Counted from the first letter of the stretch, positions 46,801 through 57,310 are shown. The stretch: 64,000 nt of DNA from CAHJXG01 sp964235485 (GCA_964235485.1 CAXSAZ010000021.1:1-64000); one strand, 5' to 3'. The notes: a model not told the origin generated them from the letters alone. Numbers and translations: made by a program.

Positions 46801-47736
46801 CTACTCGCCCCGCGGGTCGAAGGCGTGGCGCAGCCCGTCGCCGAGCAGGTTCACCGCGATCACCGACAGGAAGATCAAGAGGCCCGGCAAGATCGCCAGC
46901 ATCGGCGCCGTCGTCACCAATTCCTGCGCGTTGTTCAGCATGTTGCCCCAGGACGGCGTGGGCGGCACGATGCCGAAGCCGAGGAAGCTCAGCACGCTCT
47001 CGAACAGGATCACGCGCCCCACGGTGAGGGTGAGCGACACGATCAACGGGCTGGCCACGTTGGGCAGCACGTGCGTGAGGATCGCGTAGCCCGCCCGCGC
47101 GCCGCTGACCCGGGCGGCGCGGATGTAGTCGGCTTCCCGGATCGCCAGCGTCGCCGCGCGCACGATCCGGGCCACGCCGGTCCAATCGACGATGGAGATG
47201 ATGACCACCACCCGCCAGAACCCGGCCGCGCCCGAGCGCGCGAACTCCGGCGAGAAGCCCAGCTTGGTCAGGTCGAGCGCCCCCAGCACGATCAACAGCG
47301 GCAGCAGCGGCAGCGCGATCATGCCGTCGGTGAAGCGCATCAGCACCGCGTCGATCCGCCCGCCGAAATAGCCCGCGGCGACCCCGATGGCGGTGCCCAG
47401 CACCGCGCCGAACGCGGTGGCGATCAGCCCCACCAAGAGCGAGATCTGTCCGCCCACCATCAGCCGTATCAGCTCGTCCCGCCCGGCGTCATCGGTGCCG
47501 AGCGGATGGGCGGCGCTCGGCGGGTCGAAGCGGGCCAGCAGGTCCGTGGTGGTGGTGTCCACCCCGAGCCACCACTCCACGGGCCAGGCAGCCAGGCAGA
47601 ACAGCACGATCCCCCCCAGCAGCGCCAACGCCGCCATTCCCGTCCGGTGCCGCCGGAAGCGGCGCAGCCGGAGGCGCCAAGGGCTTTGCGGCGCCTCCAC
47701 CGCGGGCGGGCGCGGCACGGGAAGCTGGACATTCAT
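46801..47736 (-). CDS. Dipeptide/oligopeptide ABC permease, DppC/OppC type
   Basis: A 311-residue inner-membrane permease with an N-terminal OppC-type segment (RRFRRHRTGMAALALLGGIVLF) and the phrase HPLGTDDAGRDELIRLMVGGQISL near residue 82, characteristic of DppC/OppC. The coupling (EAA) loop lies near YIRAARVSGARAGYAILTHVLPN. Five or six helices. Last gene of the peptide operon; its ATG overlaps the other permease stop (ATGA). Confidence 0.9.
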   Translation of the reverse strand: MNVQLPVPRPPAVEAPQSPWRLRLRRFRRHRTGMAALALLGGIVLFCLAAWPVEWWLGVDTTTTDLLARFDPPSAAHPLGTDDAGRDELIRLMVGGQISLLVGLIATAFGAVLGTAIGVAAGYFGGRIDAVLMRFTDGMIALPLLPLLIVLGALDLTKLGFSPEFARSGAAGFWRVVVIISIVDWTGVARIVRAATLAIREADYIRAARVSGARAGYAILTHVLPNVASPLIVSLTLTVGRVILFESVLSFLGFGIVPPTPSWGNMLNNAQELVTTAPMLAILPGLLIFLSVIAVNLLGDGLRHAFDPRGE

Positions 47737-48677
47737 CCGACCGAAATCCGCGGGTCGAGCCAGCCATAAGCGAGGTCGGCGGCCAAGTTGCTGAGCAGGG
47801 TCACAAGCGTCGCGAACAAGAGGCCGCTGAGCGCCAGGTTGTAATCGTTGCCGAGGATCGCGTCGTAGATCATCTTCCCCATGCCGGGCTGCGCGAACAT
47901 GGTTTCGGTGATCAGCGCGCCGCCGAACAAGCCGCCGAAGCTCAGGGCCATGACCGTGACCACGGGGATCAGCGCCGGGCGCAGCGCGTGGATCAGCACG
48001 ACCCGGCCCTCCCCCGCGCCTTTGGCCCGGGCGGTGCGCACGTGGTCCATGCGCAGCGCATCGACCATGGCCGCGCGCACGTAGCGCACGAACTGCCCGA
48101 TGATCGACAGGGCCAGCGTCGTGACCGGCAGCACCATGTGCCAGAACGTGTCCGCCCAGGTGCCGTCGCCCACGCCGCTGGCCGGCAGCATGTGCAGGTT
48201 CACGGCGAACACCAGGATCAGCACCAGCGCCAGCCAGAACACCGGCACCGATACCCCGGCCAGCGCCACCGTGCTGATCGCCCCGTCGATCCAGCCGCCG
48301 GGCCGCAGCGCCGCCAGCACGCCCAACAGCATGGACAGCAGCACGGCAATGGTGAAGCCGCCCAACATCAGCTTGCACGTCTGCCACAAGGCCGGGAGCA
48401 GCACCTCCAGCACCGGGCGGGCATGGACCCGGCTGAACCCCAGGTCGCCGCGCAGCGCGTCCCACAGCCAGCGGGCGTAGCGGAGCAGCAAAGGCTGGTC
48501 GAGGCCGTAGATGGCGCGGAGGCGCGCGGCGGCCTCCGGCGTCATGCCGGGGTTGCTCGCCATCATCAGGTCGATGGGGTCGCCCGGCATCAGGCCGATC
48601 AGGCCGTAGATCACGAACGACATCACCAGCAGCACGAGCAGCGCCTGAACCGTCCGACCGAGGAGGAAGCGGGCCAC
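47733..48677 (-). CDS. Dipeptide/oligopeptide ABC permease, DppB/OppB type
   Basis: A 314-residue permease starting MARFLLGRTVQALLVLLVMS, typical of the DppB/OppB N-terminus with GLMPGDPIDLMMASNPGMTP following. The DppB phrase WLWDALRGDLGFS is near residue 70 and the coupling loop DHVRTARAKGAGEGRVVLIHALR near 210. It starts 4 bases after the ATPase gene and pairs with the DppC-type subunit. Confidence 0.9.
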   Translation of the reverse strand: MARFLLGRTVQALLVLLVMSFVIYGLIGLMPGDPIDLMMASNPGMTPEAAARLRAIYGLDQPLLLRYARWLWDALRGDLGFSRVHARPVLEVLLPALWQTCKLMLGGFTIAVLLSMLLGVLAALRPGGWIDGAISTVALAGVSVPVFWLALVLILVFAVNLHMLPASGVGDGTWADTFWHMVLPVTTLALSIIGQFVRYVRAAMVDALRMDHVRTARAKGAGEGRVVLIHALRPALIPVVTVMALSFGGLFGGALITETMFAQPGMGKMIYDAILGNDYNLALSGLLFATLVTLLSNLAADLAYGWLDPRISVG

Positions 48678-48681
48678 GGCG

Positions 48682-49592
48682 CTACTCCGCGAAGTGGCAG
48701 GCGCTCAGCACCTTGCGCCGGCCCGGCGCCGGGCCGAGTAAGGGGGGCTGGACGCGGCAGATGGCCTGGACCTTGGGGCAGCGCGGATGGAACACGCAGC
48801 CCGGCGGCGGCGCCAGGGGGCTGGGCATCTCGCCGCGCAGCGCCGTGCCGCGGGTGCGGCGGCGCCCGATGCGCGGGGCGGCGTCCAGCAGGGCGCGGGT
48901 GTAGGGATGGCTCGGCTTGCTGAACAGGTCGGCGCGCGGCGCAAGCTCCACCAAGCGGCCCAGGTAAAGCACGGCCACGCGGTCGGCCAGGTGGTTCACC
49001 ACGGCCAGGTCGTGCGAGATGAACAGGTAGGCCAAGCCGTGCGCGCGTTGCAGGTCGCGCAACAGGTTTAGCACCTGGCTGCCGATGCTCACGTCGAGCG
49101 CCGACAGCGGCTCGTCCGCCACCACCAGTTCCGGTTCGGGGGCGAGCGCCCGGGCGATGGCAATGCGCTGGCGCTGCCCGCCGGAGAACTCGTGCGGGTA
49201 GCGGTTGAGCGCGTCGGGCGGCAGGCCCACCTGGGCGGCGAGTTCGCCTGCGCGCCGCCACCGTTCCGCCGCCGGGCGGCGCGCGATGCGCAGCGGCTCC
49301 GCGATGATGGCGGACACCGGCATCCGGGGATCAAGCGCGCCGAACGGGTCCTGGAACACCACCTGGATCGCCTGGCCCGCGTAGCGCACCGTCCCCTGCG
49401 TCGGCGCGCGCAGCCCGGCGACGACGTGGCCCAGCGTGGTCTTGCCGCTGCCGCTCTCGCCCACCAGCGCCAGGGTTTCGCCGGGCTGGATGTCGAAGCT
49501 CACGTCCTCCACGGCGCGCAGCACGCGCCCCTTCGCGAACAGCCCGCCGCCTTGGGGGAAGTGGACGGAAATGCGCTCCACTTCCAGCAGGC

Positions 49593-49596
<4 letters not shown>
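48682..49596 (-). CDS. Dipeptide/oligopeptide ABC ATPase, DppF/OppF type
   Basis: A 304-residue ATPase. Walker A GESGSGKTT near residue 45, Q-loop in VVFQDPFGALDPRMPV, signature FSGGQRQR, Walker B LVVADEPLSALDVS and switch His in FISHDLAVV. The C-terminal oligopeptide-transporter motif GCVFHPRCPKVQAIC carries Cys residues that in relatives bind an iron-sulfur cluster. The start overlaps the DppD-type gene stop (ATGA). Confidence 0.9.
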
Positions 49597-50567
<971 letters not shown>

Positions 50568-50592
50568 CAATGGTTGATCCGTATGCGGTTGC

Positions 50593-50645
50593 CGATGGGT
50601 TTCACCCATCCTACGCGACCCGTGCCGTAGGATGGGTGCCCATCG
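50593..50645. repeat. Bulged intergenic palindrome, REP-like
   Basis: Inner arms 50603-50615 and 50626-50638 (13 bp) and outer arms 50593-50599 and 50639-50645 (7 bp) are exact complements, with a 3-base bulge and a 10-base loop. The arms contain the CCATCCTACG/CGTAGGATGG sequence, which I recognise as a common dispersed palindrome in proteobacterial genomes. It lies inside the peptide operon, between the second binding-protein gene and the ATPase genes, where it could limit or stabilise the downstream transcript. Confidence 0.7.
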
Positions 50646-50678
50646 GCGGGTGACGGTCGTTCAACGGAGCCGGCCGTA

Positions 50679-52328
50679 TCACTGCGATGTCCATTGCTCC
50701 GCGAAGATGCCGACGTAGTAGCCGTTGCCGAGCGGCTGGTAGCCGCGCAGCCACTTGGGGGTGATGTGCGGGTCGGCGCGGAAGAACAGCGGCAGCGCCG
50801 GCACCTGCTCCGCGTAGATGCGCTGCATGGCGGCCCACCCCGTGCTGGCCTTTTCCGGGTCCAGCTCGCCTTCCACCTGGGCGATGCCCGCGTCCATGGC
50901 AGGGTCGCTGAACCCCGGGTAGTTGGCGCCGCCGTAGTTGTTGGCCTGGCTCGGGATCTGGTCGGTGCCCAACGTGCGGCGGGGCGATTCGGAGACGGTG
51001 CTGCTCCAGCCGTACAGGACCGCGCCGGTGTAGGTGCGCCGCTTCAACGTTTCGCCGAACAGGGTGCGGGCCGGCTCGTTCTTGATCGTCGCCTCGACGC
51101 AGGCGGCCTTCCATTGGTTCTGCATCACCTGCTGCTCCAGCTCGCGCAGGCGGTTGCCGGCGGTGGTGCCGAACTCGATGGACAGGCGCTGCCCGTTCTT
51201 GCGGCACACGCCGTCCGGGCCGGGGGTCCAGCCGGCGTCGGCGAGCAGCTTCTTGGCGCCGGGCAGGTCGAACTTGGCGGCCGGGATGGCCTTGTCGTGC
51301 ATGGGATGCAGCGGGTTGACCCAGGTGGCGGCGACGGGCTGCAAGCCCTCGAACAGCCGCGTCACCAGCGTTTGGCGGTCCAGCGCGGACAACAGGGCGC
51401 GGCGCACCCGCACGTCGGACAGGATGGGGTTGTCGAGCTTGAGGTCGATGTGCTCGTAGGTGAGGCTCGGTTGGAAGGTATAGACGAAGCGGTCCGGCGC
51501 CTGCTTCCGCAAGGCGAGCGCCTGGTCGATGGTCAGGCCCACGCCCTCCCCCGCCACCATGTCGATGTCGCCGGACAGCAGGTTGGCTTGCAGGGCGGCG
51601 GTGTTCTCGATGGTGCGGAGCGTGATCTTGCGGAAGGCAGGCTTGGGGCCGGGCCAGTGCGGGTTCGGCTCGAACACGATCTGCGCGCCGGACTGGTAGC
51701 CCGTCACCATCCAGGGGCCGTTCCACAGGCCCGGCGTGGTGGGGGCGCGGTTGTACTGGGTCGCGTTGATGTAGTCGCCGGGCGCCTTGGCGGCTGCGGC
51801 CACGGGACCTTCCAGATGCTCGGGCACCACCTGGTCCCACATCATGAAGTCCGCCAGCACCCGCGGCAGGTGCAGCACGGCGGTCGTGTCGTCCACCACC
51901 TCCGCCGAGGCCGCGCGCTCCCACGGGTAGGTGTTGCTGAACCCGGCGTCCGGGTTCTGCGCCAGCTTGAGGGTGAAGGCGATGTCCCGCGCCGTGACCG
52001 GGTGGCCGTCGCCCCATTGGAGGCCGGGCTTGAGTTTGATGGTGACGGCCATGCCCTTCTTGCCGTCCGGCAGGTCCTCGATGCGGGCCAGGCCGTTCTC
52101 CAGCGACGGCAGCTCGGCGCAGAGCAGGCAGACGGGCTTCCAATCCTTGTCGTAGGCGCTGATTTGCCGCTGCGCGAAGCCGAGGGCGTAGAGCTTGATG
52201 ACCGTCGGGTCGATGGTCGGATGCAGGCTGGGGGGAAACTGCGCGGAGCCGATCACCAGCTCGTCCTTGGCGTGCGCCGGCGCCGCGAGCGCCGTGAGGA
52301 ATGGCAAGGCAAGCAGGAAGCGGCGCAT
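50679..52328 (-). CDS. Peptide ABC transporter substrate-binding protein (proximal copy)
   Basis: A 549-residue SBP family 5 (DppA/OppA class) protein with a Sec signal peptide (MRRFLLALPFLTALAAPAHA, residues 1-20). The mature part begins DELVIGSAQFPPSLHPTID and holds the family LSGDIDMVAGEGVGLTIDQ and VRVRRALLSALDRQTL segments. The start at 52328 gives the correct signal peptide; the longer frame to 52388 does not. It is very similar in outline to the binding protein at 54.0-55.6 kb, probably by duplication. It binds peptides, with the neighbouring hydrolase hinting at D-residue peptides. Confidence 0.9.
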   Translation of the reverse strand: MRRFLLALPFLTALAAPAHAKDELVIGSAQFPPSLHPTIDPTVIKLYALGFAQRQISAYDKDWKPVCLLCAELPSLENGLARIEDLPDGKKGMAVTIKLKPGLQWGDGHPVTARDIAFTLKLAQNPDAGFSNTYPWERAASAEVVDDTTAVLHLPRVLADFMMWDQVVPEHLEGPVAAAAKAPGDYINATQYNRAPTTPGLWNGPWMVTGYQSGAQIVFEPNPHWPGPKPAFRKITLRTIENTAALQANLLSGDIDMVAGEGVGLTIDQALALRKQAPDRFVYTFQPSLTYEHIDLKLDNPILSDVRVRRALLSALDRQTLVTRLFEGLQPVAATWVNPLHPMHDKAIPAAKFDLPGAKKLLADAGWTPGPDGVCRKNGQRLSIEFGTTAGNRLRELEQQVMQNQWKAACVEATIKNEPARTLFGETLKRRTYTGAVLYGWSSTVSESPRRTLGTDQIPSQANNYGGANYPGFSDPAMDAGIAQVEGELDPEKASTGWAAMQRIYAEQVPALPLFFRADPHITPKWLRGYQPLGNGYYVGIFAEQWTSQ

Positions 52329-52406
52329 GGCTGTATGGACTCGGCTAATGACAGCGCAGCATAGACCGGGGATTGGACGGCGCGTCAATGCAAGAATCGT
52401 GCCTTC

Positions 52407-54008
52407 TTAGCAACAATCCGCCTGACGTCGATACAGCACGTCCTTGACCCGCCCGCTGTTCACCCGCAGCCCGGTGATCGCTCCGTCCGCATCCCGCAGC
52501 GCCTCCGCGTCCAGCCAGGACGGAAGCAGGTCCGGCAAGTGGATGCGGACCCGGCTGCCCTCCACCGGCTCGACCCGCCACGGGCCGCCGCGCGTCACTG
52601 GCCCCCGGGCTTTAACCTGCAAGCCGTCGCCGTCCGGCTCAACCGTCCAGTCCGCGTCCATCTCCTCGCTGCGGTAGCCGCCCGGCAGCCCATCCGGCAG
52701 CGCCGCGCCGGGCGGAACCCGGCGGAACGTGGCGACGTGCCCGGCATCAAGCTCCACCTCGACCGTATCCGCGTCCACCGGTCGCAGCGCAAAGGAGGCC
52801 ATGCCGCACACGGCGCCGAGGCGTCCGTCCGGCAGCACCGAAGGCTCGAACGGCAGGCCGAAGGTGGCGAAGCTGGTTGTGCCCTCCGGCGTCACGGCGA
52901 TGTCCAGCGTGGTGCCGGACGCCGGGTCGAGCCAGCGCCCGGCCAAGGGCCGCACGGCCTCCGGGTCGGCGGGTTGGGGCGCGGGCGCGGCGCCGGGGCG
53001 GGCGTCGAGCAGCAGGTCCAGCACCCGGTGCGCCAGCAATAACGGATCGGCGTCCGCGCGGTTGACGATGGCGATGATCGTGACGCCCTGGTCCGGCACG
53101 CGCAGGAACTCGGTGCGGTAGCCCGGCCACAACCCGCCATGCCCCACGATGCGGACGCCGCGGTAATCGCGCACCACCTGGCCGCGGGCATAAAGGTTCG
53201 CCGTGCCGTTGGCGAACGGCGCTCCGGTCGAGAGTGCCCCGGCAAGGTCCGGGTGCGTGTCGAGCCACCGGCTCCAAAGCGCCAAGTCCTCCACGCCGGA
53301 GACGAGGCCGCCCTCCCCGTGCAGCGGGAAGGCGTGCGGCGCGCGCATCCAGGCGCCGTCGCGGCGGACGTAGCCGGTGGCGAGGCCGGGCACGACCGCG
53401 CCAACCTGCTCCACCAGCCGGGTGCGGGTCATGCCGGCCGGCGCGAAGACGCGGCGGTCCAGGAAGGCCGGCAGCGCCTCGCCGCTCACCCGCTCGACGA
53501 TGCGCCCGAGCAGGAGGAAGTTGGAATTGCTGTACAGGAACCGGCTGCCCGGCGCGAAGTTCAGGGTGCGCTGGCGCAGGATGCCGGCCATCAGCTCGTC
53601 GGCACGCACGGGCTGGCCGAGGGCGGCCCCGCCCAGGCGCATGATGCCGAGCATGTCGCGGACCCCGCTGGTGTTGTGCAGCAGGTGCGCGACCGTCACG
53701 GGGGCGCCCATATCCGGGAACTCCGGCAGGTGCTCCCGCACGTCGTCCTCCAACCGCAGGCGTCCTTCGTCCGCCAGCATCAGCACCGCGGCGCAGGTGA
53801 ACTGCTTGGTGACGGACGCGACGCGGAACGCCGTGTCCGGCCCGACCGGCACGCCCAGTTCCAGGCTGGCCAGCCCGGCGCAGCAATGCACTGTCAGCGC
53901 ACCGTCCTGCACCACGCCCACCCCGCCGCCAGGGCCGTTACCGCCGTGCAGCCCGTCCAGCAGGCGCTGCACCCCGCGTGCCAGCGCCAGCCGCGCGAGG
54001 CCGGTCAT
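52407..54008 (-). CDS. D-aminopeptidase-like serine hydrolase (beta-lactamase fold)
   Basis: A 533-residue relative of D-aminopeptidase and class C beta-lactamase. SVTK at 65-68 gives the nucleophile Ser and Lys, LYSNSN near residue 171 the Tyr motif, and HGG near 304 the third element. The C-terminal region of about 170 residues has beta-barrel-like segments (VEVELDAGHVATFRRVP; PDGDGLQVKARGPV) as in D-aminopeptidase, though less conserved than the gene at 0.5 kb. There is no signal peptide, so it acts inside the cell. It sits between two peptide-binding-protein genes and overlaps the first by ATGA, so it probably trims imported peptides. The substrate is inferred. Confidence 0.82.
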   Translation of the reverse strand: MTGLARLALARGVQRLLDGLHGGNGPGGGVGVVQDGALTVHCCAGLASLELGVPVGPDTAFRVASVTKQFTCAAVLMLADEGRLRLEDDVREHLPEFPDMGAPVTVAHLLHNTSGVRDMLGIMRLGGAALGQPVRADELMAGILRQRTLNFAPGSRFLYSNSNFLLLGRIVERVSGEALPAFLDRRVFAPAGMTRTRLVEQVGAVVPGLATGYVRRDGAWMRAPHAFPLHGEGGLVSGVEDLALWSRWLDTHPDLAGALSTGAPFANGTANLYARGQVVRDYRGVRIVGHGGLWPGYRTEFLRVPDQGVTIIAIVNRADADPLLLAHRVLDLLLDARPGAAPAPQPADPEAVRPLAGRWLDPASGTTLDIAVTPEGTTSFATFGLPFEPSVLPDGRLGAVCGMASFALRPVDADTVEVELDAGHVATFRRVPPGAALPDGLPGGYRSEEMDADWTVEPDGDGLQVKARGPVTRGGPWRVEPVEGSRVRIHLPDLLPSWLDAEALRDADGAITGLRVNSGRVKDVLYRRQADCC

Positions 54009-55636
54009 GGCTCGCTCCGCCACAGCTCGGCCTGCTGGGAGAAGGGCTGCCCGGTGGCGTTCGGCCCGAAGCCGCGCAGCCAGGTCGGCGCCGCCTGCGG
54101 GATGACGTTGAAGAACAGCGGCAGCGCCGGCAGGCGTTCGGCGTAGATATGCTGCATGGCGGACCACGCCGCCCGGCGCTTGGCCGGGTCAAGCTCGGTG
54201 TCCGCCACGGCGATGGCCGCGTCGAACGCCGGGTCGCTGAATTCGGTGGTGTTCGACCCGCTCCAGTTGTTCGCCTCCGTCGGCACCATGTCGGAGCCGA
54301 GGGTGATGCGGGGGCTTTCGCCCACCAGGCTGCTCCAACTGTACATCACGAGGCCCGGGAACGTCCGGCGCTTGGTGGTTTGCCCGAACAGGGTGCGGGG
54401 CGGCTCGGTGCGCAGCGTCGCCTCGACGCCCACTGCCTTCCAAGCGTTCTGCATGAGGGCCTGCAGCAGTTCGTTCACCCGGAAGCCCGCCGAGGTCAGG
54501 AACTCGACGCTCAGGCGCTGCCCGGCGGCGTTGCGCCGTATGCCGTCCGCGCCCGGGGTCCAGCCGGCCTCCTCCAGCAGGCGGCGCGCCGCGGCCGGGT
54601 CGTAGGGCACGGGCGGCACGGAGGGGTCGAACTCCGGGTTCTTCGGGCTGACGAAGCTCGTGGCCAGCGCCGCCTTGCCGCCGTACAGCCGCTCGTTGAT
54701 GGCGCGGCGGTCCACGGCCATCAGCAGCGCGCGGCGCACCCGCACGTCCGCGAGGATCGGGTTCGTGCCGCTCGCGTCGATGTGGGCGTAGTTGAGGCTT
54801 GGGGCGTAGCTGTAGGCGAAGCGGTCGGGGTACTGCTTCTGCAGCGCCAAGGCTTGGTCGAGGGTCAGGCTGTAATCGATGTCGATGTCGCCGGAAAGCA
54901 GGTTGGCCTGCAACGCGGCGGTGTCGCCGATGAAGCGCATCGCCACCTGCTTGAAACCCGGCGTGGGGCCGGGCCAGTGCGGGTTGGGCGCAAGGGTGAT
55001 GGTGCTGCCGGACCGGTAGCCGCTGATGGCGAACGGGCCGTTCCACAGGCCGGGGTTGAGCGGGTTGCGGTTGTACTCCGTCGTGTTGATGTACTCGCCG
55101 GGACCCTTGGCCCGCTCGTAGATCGGCCCCTCGATGTGCTCCGGCAGCACTTGGTCCCACAGCGCGAAGGAGTTGAGCACGCGGTCCAGGTGCAGCACGG
55201 CGGTGTGGTCGTCCACCACGTCCACGCCGCTGGCGCGGGTCCAGGGATACGTGTTGCTGAACCCGGCGTTCGGGTCGCGCCCGACGCGCCAGGTGAACGC
55301 CACGTCCCGCGCCGTCACCGGCGCGCCGTCGCCCCAGCGCAGGTCCGGCCGCAGCTTGAGGGTCACGGCCATGCCCGCGCCCTCCTTGCGCGCCAGGCCG
55401 TTCTCCAAGGAGGGAACCTCCGTGCAGAGCAGGCAGATCAGCTTGCTGTCGCCGTCATAGGTGGTCACGGTGCGGGTGGCGAAGCCCAGCACGTAGGTCT
55501 TGATGAGCAGCGGGTCGATGGACGGGTGCAGGCTGGACGGGAACTCGCCGATGCCGACCACCAGGGCGTCGCGGGCGTGCGCCGGGGGTGGGAGGAGCAG
55601 GACGGTTGCAAGGGCGGCGAGGGCGAGGCGAAGCAT
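54005..55636 (-). CDS. Peptide ABC transporter substrate-binding protein (distal copy)
   Basis: A 543-residue SBP family 5 protein. Signal peptide MLRLALAALATVLLLPPPAHA, mature start RDALVVGIGEFPSSLHPSID. The phrases CLLCTEVPSLENGLA and NAGFSNTYPWTRASGVDVVDD match the paralogue at 50.7 kb closely, so the pair arose by duplication. GGAG precedes the chosen ATG by 9 bases; an ATG at 55651 is an alternative. It is the first gene of the seven-gene operon, and its stop overlaps the hydrolase start. Confidence 0.9.
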   Translation of the reverse strand: MLRLALAALATVLLLPPPAHARDALVVGIGEFPSSLHPSIDPLLIKTYVLGFATRTVTTYDGDSKLICLLCTEVPSLENGLARKEGAGMAVTLKLRPDLRWGDGAPVTARDVAFTWRVGRDPNAGFSNTYPWTRASGVDVVDDHTAVLHLDRVLNSFALWDQVLPEHIEGPIYERAKGPGEYINTTEYNRNPLNPGLWNGPFAISGYRSGSTITLAPNPHWPGPTPGFKQVAMRFIGDTAALQANLLSGDIDIDYSLTLDQALALQKQYPDRFAYSYAPSLNYAHIDASGTNPILADVRVRRALLMAVDRRAINERLYGGKAALATSFVSPKNPEFDPSVPPVPYDPAAARRLLEEAGWTPGADGIRRNAAGQRLSVEFLTSAGFRVNELLQALMQNAWKAVGVEATLRTEPPRTLFGQTTKRRTFPGLVMYSWSSLVGESPRITLGSDMVPTEANNWSGSNTTEFSDPAFDAAIAVADTELDPAKRRAAWSAMQHIYAERLPALPLFFNVIPQAAPTWLRGFGPNATGQPFSQQAELWRSEP

Positions 55637-55733
55637 GGGGCGTGTCTCCATCAGCCCGCCATCCATGGCACGCGGCCCGGCAGACGGCAAAACGGTGGCG
55701 GGGCGTCTCGCTTTGTGGGATGAGCGGTGCTGC

Positions 55734-56324
55734 ATGAAGAACTTGGGCATCGAGGGTCCGGTCATCCCAAGCCGCGTGGAGTTCCGCCGCTGGGCGGAAG
55801 CGCAGCCGCGCGGGCGTTAGGAGCGGGTGGCCGGCATGGTCGTGGCGAGGGCGCCGCAGCGCATCGGGCAGGTGCGGGTCAAGGCGCAGGCGTGGCTGGC
55901 GCTCGATCAGGCCATCCGCGCCGCGGGCCTGCTCTGCGAGGCGTTGGGCGACGGCCTCGCCGTCGAGGTCGGGGACGACACGGACTACCTGCCCCATGCG
56001 GTCGTCAACGACGGCGAGCCGATGCCGGGCGACGAGGTGGCCGCGTCGAACCCGGTTATCATCGTCGAGGCCCTCTGGCCATCCGCGCAATCGGTCGATA
56101 CCGGGGTAAAGCCAGCGAAATCGCACAGCGGTTTGCGCGCGGCCGACTACTTCAAACTGCCTTCGGTTCGGCATTACTTGATCATACGGGCTGACCGGCG
56201 CGCGGTGATCCACCATCGCCGCCGCGACGATGGCGGCATCGAGACCCGGCTCGCCGCCGAGGGACGGATCGCCCTGGACCCGCCCGGCATCGAAATTGCA
56301 ATTGAGGACTTCTACGCCGAGTGA
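55734..56324 (+). pseudogene. Uma2-family gene broken by an in-frame TAG
   Basis: From ATG 55734 the frame reads 28 codons ending EAQPRGR, then TAG (55818-55820), then continues in the same frame ERVAGMVV and on to a normal Uma2 C-terminus ending IAIEDFYAE at 56324. The intact Uma2 at 7.6 kb has Tyr at exactly this place (QPRGRYERVDG), so a single-base TAC/TAT to TAG change explains the stop. Downstream landmarks NPVIIVEALWP, DTGVKP, DYFKLPSV and HYLIIRADRR are kept, although the residue run after DTGVKP carries an insertion of about ten residues. An ATG at 55827 could still give a 165-residue C-terminal piece. Confidence 0.8.
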
Positions 56325-56360
56325 CGGCGCGCCCGTAATGCTTGAAGAATGGAGTTCGGC

Positions 56361-57302
56361 ATGATCGTCATCAGCAGGCGCGGCGTCATCGCCGGCGTCG
56401 CCGCGCTCGGCCTCGGGGCCATCTCCGGCGCCCGCGCGGCCGGGCCGACCATCGCCATGGTGCAGATCAACCAGCAGGCGCTGTTCTTTAACCAGATGCT
56501 GCAAGGCGCCCAGGACGCGGCGAAGAAGGCCGGGGTGACGCTCGATGTGTTCAACGCCAACGACAGCCCGACCGCGCAGAACAACGCGGTGGAGACTTTT
56601 ATTCAGCAAAAGGTCGCCGGCATCCTGGTGGACGCCATCGACGTGAACGGGCTGCTGCCGTCGATCCAGCAGGCCGCCGCCGCGGGCATCCCGGTGGTCG
56701 CTGTGGACGCGGTGCTGCCGGAAGGGCCGCAGAAGGCGCAGATCGGCGTGGACAACGCGAAGGCCGGGCAGATGCTGGCCGACGTGTTCCTGCCCTACAT
56801 GGCGGCGTCGATGGGCGGCCGCGCGAAGCTCGGCGTGGTCGGCGCGCTGAACTCCTTCATCCAGAACCAGCGGCAAAAGGCGTTCGTGGACGCCGTGTCC
56901 GGCAAGCCCGGCGTGACGATGGCCGGCGTGGTGGACGGCCGCAACATCCAGGACAACGCGCTGTCGGTCGCGGAAACGCTGCTGACCGGCAACCCCGACA
57001 TGACCGCGATCTATGCGACCGGCGAGCCGGCGCTGCTCGGCGCCATCGCCGCGGTGGAAAGCCAGGGCCGGCAGGGCGACGTGAAGATCTTCGGCTGGGA
57101 CCTGACGGCGCAGGCGATCCGGGGCATCGACGCGGGCACCGTGGTCGCCGTGGTGCAGCAGGACCCGGCAGGCATGGCCGCCGCCGGGGTCGATGCCCTC
57201 GTCACCCTGGCCCGCGGCGGCACGGTGGCGCGCAGCATCGCCGTGCCGGTCACCATTGTGACCCGGGCCAACGTCGATCCCTACCGTTCGGTGTTCAAGT
57301 AA
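56361..57302 (+). CDS. Sugar-type ABC substrate-binding protein (RbsB-like)
   Basis: A 313-residue periplasmic binding protein of the ribose/galactose-like (Peripla_BP_4) family. The N-terminus MIVISRRGVIAGVAALGLGA has a twin-Arg pair and a hydrophobic run, compatible with Tat or Sec export; cleavage probably after GARA. Family landmarks are NQQALFFNQMLQGAQDAAKKAG, VAGILVDAIDVNGLLP, and YATGEPALLGAIAAVES near residue 215. GGAG lies 6 bases before ATG 56361; the ATG at 56349 is less likely. First gene of a six-gene operon. Ligand unknown. Confidence 0.87.
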   Translation: MIVISRRGVIAGVAALGLGAISGARAAGPTIAMVQINQQALFFNQMLQGAQDAAKKAGVTLDVFNANDSPTAQNNAVETFIQQKVAGILVDAIDVNGLLPSIQQAAAAGIPVVAVDAVLPEGPQKAQIGVDNAKAGQMLADVFLPYMAASMGGRAKLGVVGALNSFIQNQRQKAFVDAVSGKPGVTMAGVVDGRNIQDNALSVAETLLTGNPDMTAIYATGEPALLGAIAAVESQGRQGDVKIFGWDLTAQAIRGIDAGTVVAVVQQDPAGMAAAGVDALVTLARGGTVARSIAVPVTIVTRANVDPYRSVFK

Positions 57303-57310
57303 AGGGGGCC

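Noticed and set aside
50568..50609. Upstream start for the DppD-type ATPase
   Set aside because: The extra residues are translated from the intergenic palindrome, so the downstream ATG at 50567 is more likely.
55818..55820. Stop-codon readthrough (unusual amino acid) in the Uma2 gene
   Set aside because: The codon is TAG, the paralogue has Tyr, and nothing suggests recoding; a nonsense mutation is simpler.
56325..56360. TPP riboswitch before the TenA operon
   Set aside because: Only 36 bases separate the operon from the Uma2 remnant, and no THI-box-like sequence was seen there.
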